DNA of 64,000 bases from Siniperca chuatsi (lineage: Eukaryota; Chordata; Actinopteri; Centrarchiformes; Sinipercidae), in the NCBI RefSeq assembly GCF_020085105.1, contig NC_058046.1:18965175-19029174 (forward strand). Reading direction: 5' to 3'. The position numbers and the translations under genes are program-made. Below the pieces are notes generated by a model. It saw only the letters and a program-made list of their open reading frames with translations. It made no database searches and was not told the origin of the DNA. Positions 1-11,509 of the stretch are shown here, piece by piece; positions within the stretch are counted from its first letter, which is position 1; each line of letters opens with the position of its first letter.

Positions 1-820
1 GGATAAAACTGGCTATTACTATAACGTGACACCGTGATACACAATGACAGCTTCATCCCTGTGCTGAATAACAACTTCGCATAAGTTAACCAGAAACATA
101 TAGCGTTACAGACCGACCTGTGCAGCTGCCCTGCCCCTTGGTGTTTTTGTTGATGTTTTGCTAGCTAGTCTCGCATGTCAGTTCGCATTGTTTTCCTCTG
201 GAATAACCCCATTAGCACACAGCAACAGGCTCTGCATGCTCAAGTCTTACTAACCTACTATTATGATACCGCCTGCAAACAGACACAGACCCCTTAATTC
301 GCGGACCCTGTGGTGTGAACTGCTTGAAAGGAAGGCTGGGTTAAGCTGACGTTAGCTAACGTTAGCTATTCTGAAAAAGTGAGTCGCAGTAGAATCGTCA
401 AGGTTCTAGAAAGTGCGCAAGTTACGTTAGGTGAATTGTGGGAATTGTAGTTGTGGACAAACAGCTCACTACAAAGTCTTTTTTGTGCAGAACAAAGAAG
501 CAAAGTAAACTAAGTGAAGTTTTTGTTGATGCGTTAACATCAGTAGTAGCAGCTACTTAGGTTAGTTAAAATGTCAGTTTGACTCTGAGTCCGGCCAAGT
601 CAGCGACCGGAAGTCGATATGTGTAAAGTAAGATAGACATCTGCCTCTCGTTTTGTGTGTTCGTATTACCAAAGAGTATATGTGATTGACAAGATAATTT
701 TCTCCAACTTCCTATACATGCGCCGACCCACAGCTGGTGTTTAAAGGGACCGTCTTCCTTTTTTCATCGCTTTGTCATCTCAAATGACGAGTCATGTGAC
801 AGTGAAATACTAGAAGCTGT
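1..820. other. Upstream spacer, no gene recognised
   Basis: I see no coding exon here on either strand. An ETS-type site (CCGGAAGT) lies at 607-614, and a short tandem of the gttagcta type lies near 351-368, a word that is common in teleost spacers. The segment is the likely promoter side of the transcobalamin gene and might be shared with an unseen gene to the left. Confidence 0.4.
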
Positions 821-879
821 TGTCTCTGCCTGCGACTTTACTCAGCTCTGATTCTTCACACTGGAGTGACTGTGAGGAG
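821..879 (+). other. tcn2: Candidate noncoding first exon of tcn2
   Basis: A good splice donor (GAG|GTAAGA) follows position 879. The start codon of the transcobalamin gene sits only 10 bases after an acceptor (CAG at 1206-1208), so the 5' UTR must begin in an upstream exon. The left edge is a guess, since a transcription start cannot be read from the sequence. The exon is inferred from the splice pair only. Confidence 0.4.
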
Positions 880-1218
880 GTAAGACACTGCCGTTTACTG
901 AAGAATTTAAAACGCTCACAGACTAATTACTAAACTGCCGTGATAATATTATCATAACGATCTTAGAATATTTACCAAACATCGCTGAATAGACTCTTAT
1001 GTATCTAATCCAAAGGTAGCCTATATTACAATTAATTTCAGATTTTTGTTTGACATTAGTGAACCTGCCTTTCTCAAATGCGTGAAAACCTCCATAGCCT
1101 ACTAAGAGGAGTTTTTTGAGCTCCCCATTTTATAGTGTATCTGTGTTGTTACTTTAACGTTTTAGGCAAATATATTGATTTATTTCCACCGTTTGTGTTA
1201 TCCAGCAGGTTGTCCAGA

Positions 1219-4200
1219 ATGCTGTCTTTGGTGATAATCACAGGCCTACTGGCTTTTGCCTCTGGCAAACCATGTGGTAAGTATTTTTTATAAATCCAGT
1301 TATCACCAATCATCAAAAACCCTAACTACCCTTACTGAATCAGTTCGAGCTCTGGATATAAACCAGTTTACAAATACAGTGACTAACTGGTCAGGAAATT
1401 CACTGATTTTGCAATTACCTACTTCATGGATTTGAATGGCCTTCACATTGCTTGATCATTGACAGAAGTTGTACAATTATCAAATTACAGAAAATGTTGG
1501 CACATTTTTGCTCTTCAGTATAATATCAAGGAGAAACATTAAGATATTTGGAACTTGAACACAGCAATGACATTACTATTACATTTTTAAGTCTCCATAG
1601 TCTTTGTTTTCTCTTGTTGTGACTGCTGATGCTGCAGTTCTGGTTTTACAATGCTTCGAAAGTTCATGTTGATGTCAGCAAGAGAGAGAAATATTTGTGT
1701 ATTTTATGACTGTCTGTCAAAATTTCTGCGAAACGTTTTTTTTCTTTTAATATTTAAATCCAGAGACTGAAGGATCCAACAGTGAGCTGCTCCTGTCATT
1801 CAATAAGAATCTCCTTCGCTCTCTGGAGACGCAGGAAGGACTCCCCAATCCCAGTGTCCACCTGGCATTACGGCTTTCCGATCACCACAACCTGGCCAAG
1901 GAGAGCGAACACCTGAATAGACTGAAAAATAATTTGCACAATGACATTCAAAGGTATTGCACCGTTTACAAATGCCCTCATACTTCAGTGTTGCTTATTA
2001 TTGTGACACGACAAATGTCTTGCCATTTAAAATCTGTATGTCTGTAATTTATCTTTTTCCATGATGTTCTCCCGTGAACCTTTAGTCTCCCGTGTCTTCC
2101 TCAGCTCTCTCTCTAACAGCCAGTCTGTGGTGGGCCTCTTGGCGCTGTATACTCTGGCTTTGAAGTCCTCCTGCTATGACCTCAACACAATCACCTTCAC
2201 CGTCAGTGAGAAGAGTGAGACGCTGCTGACGCACCTGAAGAAGCAGATGGAACAAGAAAAAGAGCATATTGCCTGTAAGTTTTCCTTTGACCATTTGGAG
2301 TCCAACGGTTGTCAAAATGTTTTACATTGTGCTACGAAATGAGTTCACGGGTTTATTTAGTGCGGATATTTCTTCAGAAAGGAAATCCAAGAAAATTTAT
2401 GTAAAAGTGTAAAATCTCGACAAAAGGAAAATCCATTTTGGAACACTTTAGGCTGAATTAGCTGAATAAAAATGAACCAGTTTAACATTTCATAATTTAT
2501 ATGTTTAGTATTTATGTTAATTGGCAAACATTGTCAGGACGTCTTATTTTCATAATGGCTCTACATTATATTTATAGCTGTGATGTCTCAATATTAGTAT
2601 TTAGGTTGTACTTTGTCTAAGAATTTCAGTTTTGAGGGAAGAGCAACTATTGATTAATTCCATCCAAACTGAAATAAAAAGTGTAGTGGCATTGGAGAAA
2701 ATAAAGTACCTTTTTAATTTCTTGAACATTACTGTGAAGTCATGTTTTAATATAATTTGGTTTCTTTTATTTGTTCTCTCTTTTTACGCAGTCAGCCACC
2801 GCCCTTTGACCAACTATTACCAGTACTCTCTGGGTGTGCTCGCTCTTTGCGTGAGCAGCATCAGGGTTAACAACCATGTCAGCAACAAGCTCATCAAGGC
2901 AGTAGAACATGAGCACTTCAAACATGGAGACTCTGAGAGCATTGGTGAGTGAAACCTCAATGATGTGCAGGTAATATGCAGGCAGGGATGCATCGCAGTT
3001 CTTATGATATACATTGCCTTATAGATGTATGGTAGTCTACGTACCACTCACAACTGTTTACAATAAATTTAGGATAATAAATTATACCCAAAACAAAAGA
3101 TGGATTATTTCTTTCAGGTTTCACACACACAAGATGGACATGACAATAGCTTGGAGACAGTAGCATCTGGAGTTGTAAAACGACTGAGCTCTATACTATG
3201 GACAAAGATGTAGGGTTGCAAACGGTCTATGGTGGAGTGAGATAGTATGAAAGATAAAACCAGTGCTGTTTTGTTGCATTACATTTAGCGTCATATTTCA
3301 GGTGGGTCAATTCAATAAAGTTACCTGAGATTAATTTTACTAGTGGGTCATCTCACAGAAGTTTGCTAGAATAAAGGTTTAGGGTGGGAAAGTTCTGTTA
3401 ACACCACCACAGTGTTTATATGTGAGAGGAATCCAGTAACCCCACTTGGTAACAGCTCAGTTTCTTGTTTTGTTTTCCTTGTGCTTCAAGTTAAACTCTC
3501 TGTGAAATATGGATTTTTTTATTCTACCTTCTCTCCCTAGATACCTATGCCATGGCTGGAATGGCACTCCAGTGTGTGAAGGACGCTGGTTCTCATGTGC
3601 AAAATGCTGCTGAGCTTAGCACAGCCCTTAGCAAGATAAAGCAGAAGCTCTTGGCCTCTCGTAGGACTGATGGTCATATTGGCAATGAGTTCAGCACAGG
3701 CCTTGCAGTTCAAGTGAGGATCTTTTTCCTTTTTTTTTGTGAAGTCCCCCTTGTCTCTTTCACTGCATAAAACCTCCATTAGAATGAAATCATTGTAGCT
3801 TAAATGTACGTATGTGTTGTGTTCAAGGCCTTATTGGCAATGGGCACCCAAGTTGCAGAGTGTGCTGCCTCAATGGAGGCCATGAGGACAGACGCCAGAA
3901 GCAACACATACCACAACCCCATGGCCATATCGCAGATCCTGCCAGCTCTCCACCAGAAATCCTACCTGACAGTTAAAAGCAAGGAGTGCCTCAATGAGGA
4001 TGGTATGTGCAGCAGTATTTCTACCCCCTGTGGTCACTGTGATTTCAGGTAGTGTCTGTATTGTCACTGTTTTTTGTCATGGTGTGTGCCTTCCTACAGA
4101 CACTCTGGTGCTGGAGCCCATAGAACCTGTGGTGGTTTTACCAAGTGAGACCAAAGTGACTGTGATGGTGGAAGTGGTGACGTCCAGCGGAGCAGCTGCT

Positions 4201-4493
4201 GTTTACTCTGTGGATGCGCCCAAGGGGAGCTCTCTGTTGGAGGCCCTTGAACTTCTCAAGAGTAAAAATGTTGGCTTCACGTGAGTTCATATGATGCACC
4301 TACAGCTTTTCATAGCATTTTTTTTTTTAAAGATTGCCTACATTGAGTAATATCTGATGCTATTTCGCAGGTTTGAGAAGGAGTCCAGCCTGTGGGGACC
4401 TTTCTTAAGTGCGGTGAACGAAGAGCAGGCCAGACAGAGCGACCGCAGATACTGGCACCTCTCCTCTGATGGCACTGCGCTCAGTCAGGGTGA

Positions 4494-4535
<42 letters not shown>

Positions 4536-4706
4536 AATACACTGTGATTCACTAATAGAGCATCCTCTTTATTTCTTTGATCTGCTGCTTTAATTTCACT
4601 TTGCTAAAAAAAAAATTTAAAAAAATGCCTGTTTGCTCCCTCAGGTGTCAGTGATTTCAAGATTGAGGCGGCTCAAAAGATCATCATCAAAAACACAAGC
4701 TACTGA
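1219..4706 (+). CDS. tcn2: Transcobalamin (secreted cobalamin carrier)
   Basis: Nine coding exons: 1219-1276, 1764-1953, 2105-2274, 2792-2944, 3541-3713, 3828-4002, 4100-4280, 4371-4489 and 4645-4706. They total 1281 nt, giving 426 aa, and human TCN2 has 427 aa. All introns are GT-AG. Residues 1-16 form a signal peptide (MLSLVIITGLLAFASG). The body carries the alpha6/alpha6 barrel signatures of the transcobalamin/intrinsic factor family (PLTNYYQYSLGVLALC, DTYAMAGMAL, ISQILPALHQKSY). The small beta domain follows (around FEKESSLWGPFLSAV and the C-terminal IIIKN strand). In human TCN2 a histidine in the loop before the DTAAMAG motif coordinates cobalt; here that loop has His179, His181 and His184, with His184 in FKHGDS the likeliest match. 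Known role of the family: binding of B12 in plasma or mucosa and its delivery to cells. Fish have one or few proteins covering the transcobalamin/haptocorrin/intrinsic factor roles, so orthology to TCN2 alone is not certain. Confidence 0.9.
4496..4532. repeat. (CA)n microsatellite in tcn2 intron 8
   Basis: A pure CA dinucleotide run starting six bases after the exon 8 donor, so it occupies the 5' end of the intron. Confidence 0.95.
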
Positions 4707-4835
4707 AGGTCAGTCACTGCTGATGCAACAGTGACTGATGAGGATCAAAAGCAGTTCAATCTTGAGTTTTTTCTATCCTTTGTTGTTTTAACCAGTGATT
4801 ACACTTAAATTGTCTATTGCCACCATATCTGAATG

Positions 4836-4841
4836 AATAAA
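4836..4841 (+). other. tcn2: Polyadenylation signal of tcn2
   Basis: An AATAAA hexamer lies 130 bp after the stop codon. A second one lies at 4894-4899. Either could serve the transcript. Confidence 0.6.
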
Positions 4842-4899
4842 TGGTCGTAGTAGTTTCACAGAACTTTTGCATTTCAAGTAGGTTTAAAGCTTGAATAAA

Positions 4900-5960
4900 A
4901 GTGCAATTTAGAACTAACTGAACAGACTTTGCTTTGAATATTCTAACTTTAGTATGTAAATTGTAAAGCCTTTTATGATGGATTGTTAAATGAGCTTGAA
5001 ATGTTTATTCAGATGTCTTACAAAGTTTGATTGTGCTTTTTTAATCAAATTAAAAATGGGTTTTTAAAATGAAGAGTTTCTCTAGGTTTGTGTTTTCGAT
5101 ACAAACAAAACATTAATTATAAGCAAGTGTTATTGTAAGCAGTTGATTAAATTATTAGATCATATTAGATTTCTTTACAAAGTAACATGACTAATCAAAA
5201 CCACGCAATTTGGGTGTAATTTTTGTTGTATTTATGTAGTGCCGTTACTATGTATTATGAATGTTAATTGACAATGTCACACATACAGTAATGTAAAACA
5301 AACTGGGGCCAATGGAGATCCAAACATACAGTACTTTATCGTTTGTTTGATGTTGATATTTCTTATAGCTGACATTTTCATGCAGATTGTTACAGTTTGA
5401 AAAGTTGCAAGATCAAATCCTGGAAATAAAACACTGGATGTCTTCAAAGTCACATGGTTGGGGAAAAGAACATTTTGTGACACAAGTAACTATCCCACAT
5501 TTGATTAAATGTCTGATGCTGAGGTTGAATATGGTTGACAATGGTGCCAACATCCTTAAATGTCACACCAATGCCACATCAAAGGAAATTTCTTTTTGTG
5601 AAAATCATCAGCTAAAAGGGAACTTGTTTATTTATCAAAGATAAGTTTAGGTACCACAATATAGTGGAGATCGTATGTGTGCTATTGCTGTACCTTAAAT
5701 GTCATAAAAGATAATGAAAGTTGAAAATTATTAGATTCGATAATAAGTTGTTAGCTGCTTGATCTCTTGTCAATAAAGAGACTTGATCCAAATGCATCCG
5801 TGACTAGATTAAACAGGCATTATCCTGAGGCACACACTCAATAAATAAACAGCTGAAATTGTACAGGTTGAAATTTTACAAACATTATTACGTGAAAAAT
5901 AAAATATTTTAAGGGTTTATGATTTTCTGTACAAACAGAATCAAGCAACTGAAATCTAAA
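4900..5960. other. AT-rich spacer between tcn2 and dguok
   Basis: No exon, RNA gene or recognised repeat is visible. The segment is AT-rich and holds only short chance reading frames. Confidence 0.5.
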
Positions 5961-5969
5961 AGCACATGT

Positions 5970-6172
5970 ACTTCCGGGTTTATGACCAAACTCTCATGTA
6001 CTGTCACCACTTCAAACTGTGCTGTATTTACACACGGCCATTGTGTGGTCATTATACATCTTCGTAGATCTGTTAGCTGGACGTATGAAATGAAAAAAAC
6101 TATGGAAATGTGTCGTTTGCCATCGATCCTGTGGGATATGGGCTGATGTACAGAACCGGAAGTGCCGGTTCT
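5970..6172 (+). promoter_or_regulatory. dguok: dguok promoter with ETS sites and perfect inverted repeat
   Basis: Two ETS-family core sites occur: ACTTCCGG at 5970-5977 and CCGGAAGT at 6156-6163. The second is inside a perfect inverted repeat with 8-bp arms (AGAACCGG at 6152-6159, CCGGTTCT at 6165-6172) around a 5-base spacer, about 105 bp before the start codon. No TATA box is seen nearby, which fits a housekeeping nuclear gene for a mitochondrial enzyme. The promoter role is inferred from position and motif. Confidence 0.5.
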
Positions 6173-6277
6173 CCGTGGCTCAGCGGAAATGTTTACTCAC
6201 TAACATTAGCAAGCACCAAGTGACACGCATATAAATGTGATAATAATCCGTATGTAGCTGTACTTCTGCCGGTCATA

Positions 6278-8574
6278 ATGTCTGCCCTGTATCTATGCGT
6301 TCTGTTCAACCGTGTTTCCAAATTCAACAAACAAACAGGTTTGATGCAGGTCATGAGATTTGGCTATAAACAGGGGATGACATCTGACAGCGTCATGCGA
6401 GTTGGAAACACAGCCACAACACACACAGCAACTAACTTCAGTACTATGGCTAATAAGTCGGGGAAGCTCAGTTTTCCTTCTTCAACTTCAGCTAAGGATG
6501 GAACAGCTCGAGTGAAGAGAGTTTCTATCGAGGGCAACATTGGTAAGTATATTTACAGTATTTCAAAATAAGATAAAACATTTGGTGCCAAACTATGAGT
6601 GTTGGTAATATGTGATCTCCTGTATTATGTCGTCTCAAATATAAGCTGTTGGAAAGTCGACCTTTGCAAGACTCTTGCAGTCAGCTTGTCCAGACTGGGA
6701 GGTGGTGACGGAACCTGTCAGCAAGTGGCAGAACATTGAAAGTGGGACCTCAAAGGTGTGCACTTTTCCTGACCTCTATATCGTTTTCCCAACAAAGAGG
6801 CCAAGCTTACCATCACTTGTATGTTTGGCAGGGGACAGACGCGTCCTCTCAGGCGACAGTCAGCAACCTGCTGCAGATGATGTACCAGGACCCTCAGCGC
6901 TGGTCGTACACGTTTCAGACGTATTCCTGTATGAGCCGGATGAGAACGCAGCTGCAGCCTCCTCCAGCTCGCCTGCTCAGCTCAGAGGGAACACCTGTCC
7001 AGGTGTATGAGCGCTCAGTCTACAGCGACAGGTGAGTGAGTCAGGACAGAGGAAAGTGAAAATGAAATTCTGTCAGGGGAACCCCCTTTTTTGTCCTCTA
7101 ACCAGAAGACCCGTTATCATTTCATATGGGCGAGAGGGTGTTGATGTCTTCTTAACCAAAACTATTTCAACCAGAATGAGGTAGGGAGCTGTAGACTTAC
7201 ACCACTATCCATATATTCACAGATTATCACTGTGTTGTTGTTGTTAATAAATTATGTTAAGAATGTAATTAGTATGAAATGGATATATATTCTTGTGCAA
7301 ATGCATGGTCCTTTATTTTGTTTGCATAAATTTATACTTGACTCTCCGTCCTGTCAGATACATCTTTGCCCTGAACATGTTTGAGCTGGGTTGTATCAAC
7401 TCTACAGAGTGGAGTGTCTACCAGGACTGGCACTCCTTCCTGGTGGAGCAGTTTGGACACCAGGTGGAGCTGGAGGGCATCATTTACCTCAGAGCCCCAC
7501 CAAAGGTATGAACACCAGCAAGGTCATGTTAGGCATTCAAGAGAGACAGTTAATCCAACAATAACTCATAAGGAGAAAACATGTTTGCAGCACATACTTT
7601 TAGCTTGTGGTACTTGTTAATATCTGTATAATTGTTACTGTAACATTACATCATTGACATTTACTGTATTTCATCATAAGAAAGACACAAAGACGTACTT
7701 TTGCTATCTGTCAGAAATGTATGGAGCGTCTGGAGCGTCGGGGAAGGGCAGAAGAGAAGGGAGTGAAACTGGACTATCTGGATAAGCTGCACGTTCAACA
7801 TGAGAGGTGGCTGGTTGAGAAGAGCACTGAGTGAGTGCTAATGAGATTATGTCTGTAAAAATGTATGTGAAAATGACATGACCATTGAAGTGTAAAGTCA
7901 CACTCTTCTCAGCAGTTATGAAGGCTACACCTAGCTGATAGAACATTTTTGAAGCACTTTTATAATCAAGTGGCTACTCTCAATGCAGGCCTGATGTGCA
8001 CAGTGTAAAAAAAACAAAAAACATTTAAAATTGGTCTTAATTAGTCAGAATCTGGTATGAAATGTTAACATGACTGTACAGCCATTATATTACAGGACTC
8101 CTGTTTGACAATCACCATTTCAAATGCCTTTCCTCGCAGCTGTTCGTTGCTCAGCTGTGAACAGATGACGGTCAGCAGTGTGTGGCTTGGGGACGGTTAA
8201 TGTAATGCAGAGCGTAATACAGCTTGGCTCTCTCTTTCCAGAATACATTTTGAGAAGTTGAAACAGATACCTGTGTTACAACTCGATGCCAGTGTGGAGT
8301 TTCATAGTGACCCAGAGGTGCAGGAGCAATATATAAAAAAGGTATGTTTATTTATTGCATTTTGACACAATAGCTGCTACGCCAGGGATAACCACACGAG
8401 GGCCCCGTCCTAATGTTTGAGACCTCATTTGTCATCCTCACAGTCTTGAGAATTATTGCACTGGCACATTCCTGTTTTCTGATCTGATGTTTGATGTGTT
8501 TCATCTTTCGGATCCATTGTGATCCTAAAGTACCTTTTCATACACAGGTGAAGAACTTCTTCAATGCTTTATGA
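6278..8574 (+). CDS. dguok: Mitochondrial deoxyguanosine kinase
   Basis: Seven exons: 6278-6542, 6646-6755, 6832-7031, 7358-7505, 7715-7830, 8242-8341 and 8548-8574. They sum to 966 nt, giving 321 aa (human 277 aa). The P-loop GNIAVGKST is at residues 86-94, the TEPV motif follows, the ERS motif is at 185-187 in YERSVYSDR, and the arginine-rich lid RRGRAEEKG is at 249-257. The details ([18 protein letters not shown]) fit dGK better than dCK, which has AAGKST and FTFQT. The enzyme phosphorylates deoxyguanosine and deoxyadenosine in the mitochondrial matrix to supply mtDNA precursors. The 85 residues before the P-loop are longer than in human. They are rich in Ser, Thr, Lys and Arg and poor in acidic residues, as in a targeting peptide, but internal Mets (residues 23, 26, 34, 40 and 57) leave the start uncertain. 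The acceptor before exon 2 has a poor polypyrimidine tract. Confidence 0.92.
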
Positions 8575-9112
8575 GAAGACAGTCGTCAGCTGCCATCAGC
8601 AGTGGGAAACAGATGAGAGCAGTTAGACATCAGTCAGACAAGTGTGTTAACTGACATGTAACTACATACGAACCTCTCACAGAGGGAAGGGAATATAAAG
8701 TAATATAAAAGGTTTTCTCTTTTTGATAAGCTCCAGTCTCTGCAGGACCGTAGCCTCATGAAACACACAGTTTGAGTTTTGTCTGTATATGAATGTGTTG
8801 CTTTTAAAGAACCTTTTACATTACTGCACTTTTTTTTGCTTGTTTAGAGATTCACTAAGTGACTTCTTGTACCGTACTATTTATTCCACTTGAAACTATT
8901 TCTCTCTCTAACACAATTATTCACATATCTGAGCGATTGAAGCACAGTGATTTTAGAGCTTGTGTAAATTATAAGCTAACTCACTACTGTGACAATTTGG
9001 AAACACGTTTTACTGAACATCATACAGTTTTTGTGTAGATTATTGTTTTATACATTTCTGACTGGCTGGAACAAACAACTAAGACAAGTATTGTATTGTT
9101 TGGTTGTTCATA

Positions 9113-9118
9113 AATAAA
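9113..9118 (+). other. dguok: Polyadenylation signal of dguok
   Basis: AATAAA lies 540 bp after the stop codon in an AT-rich 3' UTR. It is the first clear hexamer downstream of the coding sequence. Confidence 0.6.
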
Positions 9119-9460
9119 CACCTATTTGTGTTTTTTAAAAACATTTTTAGTGATGTTGTTTCTTAAATTTTGTCTTTTGTTCTTAGTTTCTGGATTTGTG
9201 AAATGTTGCATTACTTTTGCCACTATAACTAAACAGAAAGGTGCTAATGGCTGTACAGCATTTAACTTGTTATTTGTTAATGGATTTTTACATTTCTAAA
9301 GCTTAGGCTCTGAATGAATATAAAAGGCCAGGCAGTTTGACAGGACAATGACCTTGGCTAAATGTTTTCTTTTTTTCTGCTTCTCTGATGTGGTCTGATG
9401 ATCAGAGGGGCTGTTCAGATGCCTTGAGTGGTCAGGGGTCATCAAAGGGCAGCTGTCCAC

Positions 9461-9467
9461 TATAAAG
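9461..9467 (+). promoter_or_regulatory. spaw: TATA box of the Nodal-family gene
   Basis: TATAAAG sits 130 bp before the start codon, placing a transcription start near 9490. A second TATAAAAGG lies at 9319-9327. A TATA promoter suits a tightly regulated developmental gene. It is assigned from position only. Confidence 0.5.
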
Positions 9468-9590
9468 GGGCCTGTCTGGAGCTCCGTCTGCACATAGCAT
9501 CATTTCAGCTTGAGACCAGCTGGAGGAAGGAGGGAGATCTTTGCCTCTCTCTCATTATTGCTGGAGCAGATTTAGTGAGTTTCAGTTGAA

Positions 9591-11349
9591 ATGGAAGTCC
9601 TCACAGTTTTCTGCACATTCCTCCTCTGCTCTTTTGGAGTTGTTTTCTCCACTCAGGGGCACAGATATCACACAAGCCCCGAGGCCAGTTTAGCATTCAA
9701 AAATCTCTCAGTAAATCATCGCAGCAGATACCCTCTGTACATGATGCAGCTGTACCGCTCCTTCAGGACTGCCGATTCCTCATGGTCAGTAGCTGTCAAC
9801 ACCATTCAGACACAAGGTGGCAACCCGTCAGCGCGCAGTTCTGACTCCGTCCTGAGTCTGATGGCCAGAGGTGAGTAAACAGTTTAATTATTATGTTGTT
9901 GTTGTTTTTTACATTGCTTATATACATCACTGGATATAAAGCATGTAATATACTTTGTGAGTTAGTTTCTCCGCAGTGTACTCTATCCTCCAGCAGCTCT
10001 TTGGTTGGTGCATTATCTGTTTAACAGACGCTCCCTTTTTACAACCCAGCAAGTGTCAAAATGCTTATTCGACTTTAAAGGCTTTCTCTGTTTTATGTGA
10101 GAGGGTGTGTATATTAGCCCTCAGACGTCCTTGCACAGGGGGGTTCAATACACATCCTGTCCTGTTAACCCTCCCACCCCAGTGTTTTGACATTTGCCCA
10201 GAATCATCCAGACTGCTGTGTGCCGTGTGTGAATTTGAGTTCTCGTTTACATGCTCTGTCTCATTTTTAGGTTGTGATCAAGTTGGTGACCGATGGACAG
10301 TCACGTTTGACATGTCATCCATCTCTACTAGTGAACTTATCCAGCTGGCAGAACTTCGGATCAGACTACCAGCTTTCTCTAGTTCTAAGCGTGCCACTGT
10401 GGATATATATCACTCCAGAAAGCAGAGCTGTGATACGGACAGCACATCGTGCCAGGATGAGCACCTTTTCCTGGGGAGCTTCGGCACATCACCCAGCAGC
10501 ACCAAGTCTTCCTGGAAGGTTTTCAATGTGACTGATTTGTTAAAATACTGGCTGTATCAGGGAGATGGAGTGTTGAGCCAAGAGGCCTCAGGAGAACCTG
10601 AGATGGACCATGGGAGCGGTGCTGGGGATGAAGAGGCGACAACTGCCAAGTCTCTCTTCAAGAATTTTGGATTGAGGCAAAGAAAAATACACCATCCAAC
10701 CACGAACCGGGTCATGATGGTCATCTTCTCCAAACATAATCTCCCCCGGGAAGGCCATACAGCATACAGTCTCATTCATACTGTGGAGAACTCCAAGTAT
10801 GTGACCATGGACAGAGTCAGCGGTGACAGTCAAAGTCGACGCCACAAAAGGAACAGAATGGAGAGGATGAGGGTGGCTGATGGAGCTTCACCTACTGCTG
10901 CACCAGCAGCAGAGCCGGCTCAGAGGCCGCTGTGTCGGAAGGTGGACATGTGGGTGGACTTTGACCACATCGGCTGGGACGAGTGGATTGTGCACCCTAA
11001 ACGCTACAATGCGTATCGCTGTGAGGGAGAGTGTCCTACACCACTGGATGAGTCCTTCCGTCCCACCAACCATGCATACATGCAGGTAAGATGACAACTT
11101 GATTTTTAATCCTATTTCACTCTGTAGAATCTTAAACAATCACAAGTTTTGTATAGTTGCTGGTTTATTCATGTGAGTTATTGATATGTTTTTCAGAGCC
11201 TCTTGCGACATCACCATCCAGAAAGAGGGTCTTGCCCGTCCTGCGTGCCGACGCGCCTCAGCCCGCTCTCCATGCTGTACTACGAGAACGATGACTTGGC
11301 CCTGCGGCATCATGAGGACATGATCGTTGAAGAGTGTGGCTGTCACTGA
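9591..11349 (+). CDS. spaw: Nodal-related TGF-beta ligand, probably southpaw
   Basis: Three exons: 9591-9870, 10271-11085 and 11197-11349. They total 1248 nt, giving 415 aa, with the three-exon layout typical of Nodal genes. A signal peptide covers about residues 1-20. A prodomain follows, then a furin-type site RRHKR at 283-287, leaving a 128-aa mature ligand. The mature part has Nodal hallmarks: [42 protein letters not shown] and the C-terminal EECGCH. Seven cysteines are present (315, 344, 348, 378, 381, 412, 414). Nodals signal through Activin receptors with EGF-CFC co-receptors to Smad2/3-FoxH1 and pattern mesendoderm and the left-right axis. Zebrafish has squint, cyclops and southpaw. 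I choose southpaw because the neighbours (4E-BP and ank1) match the EIF4EBP1/ANK1 side of the duplicated block; a tree is needed to confirm. The protein family is near certain, the paralogue is not. Confidence 0.88.
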
Positions 11350-11498
11350 AGGCTAGCCCGTCACAGCTTTCAGCAGTAACAAGAGCAACTACTGATGGAG
11401 CATAATCTTGAACTTTAGGTCAACTGTTTCTTTATCATCTTCATGTAAACATTAATGTTCAAATATTAAATGGAGAGTTCTTAGTCATGGTCTTTTAC

Positions 11499-11504
11499 AA
11501 TAAA
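11499..11504 (+). other. spaw: Polyadenylation signal of the Nodal gene
   Basis: AATAAA lies 150 bp after the stop codon, which gives a short 3' UTR. Confidence 0.6.
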
Positions 11505-11509
11505 TGACA

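Noticed and set aside
4357-4593. Frame running through the CA repeat after tcn2 exon 8
   Set aside because: The His-Thr run is translated microsatellite. The true exon ends at 4489 with a GT donor.
9976-10270. Open frame upstream of Nodal exon 2 giving a longer protein start
   Set aside because: The frame runs into the exon by chance; a clear acceptor at 10269-10270 and a matching exon 1 donor at 9871 give the expected Nodal structure.
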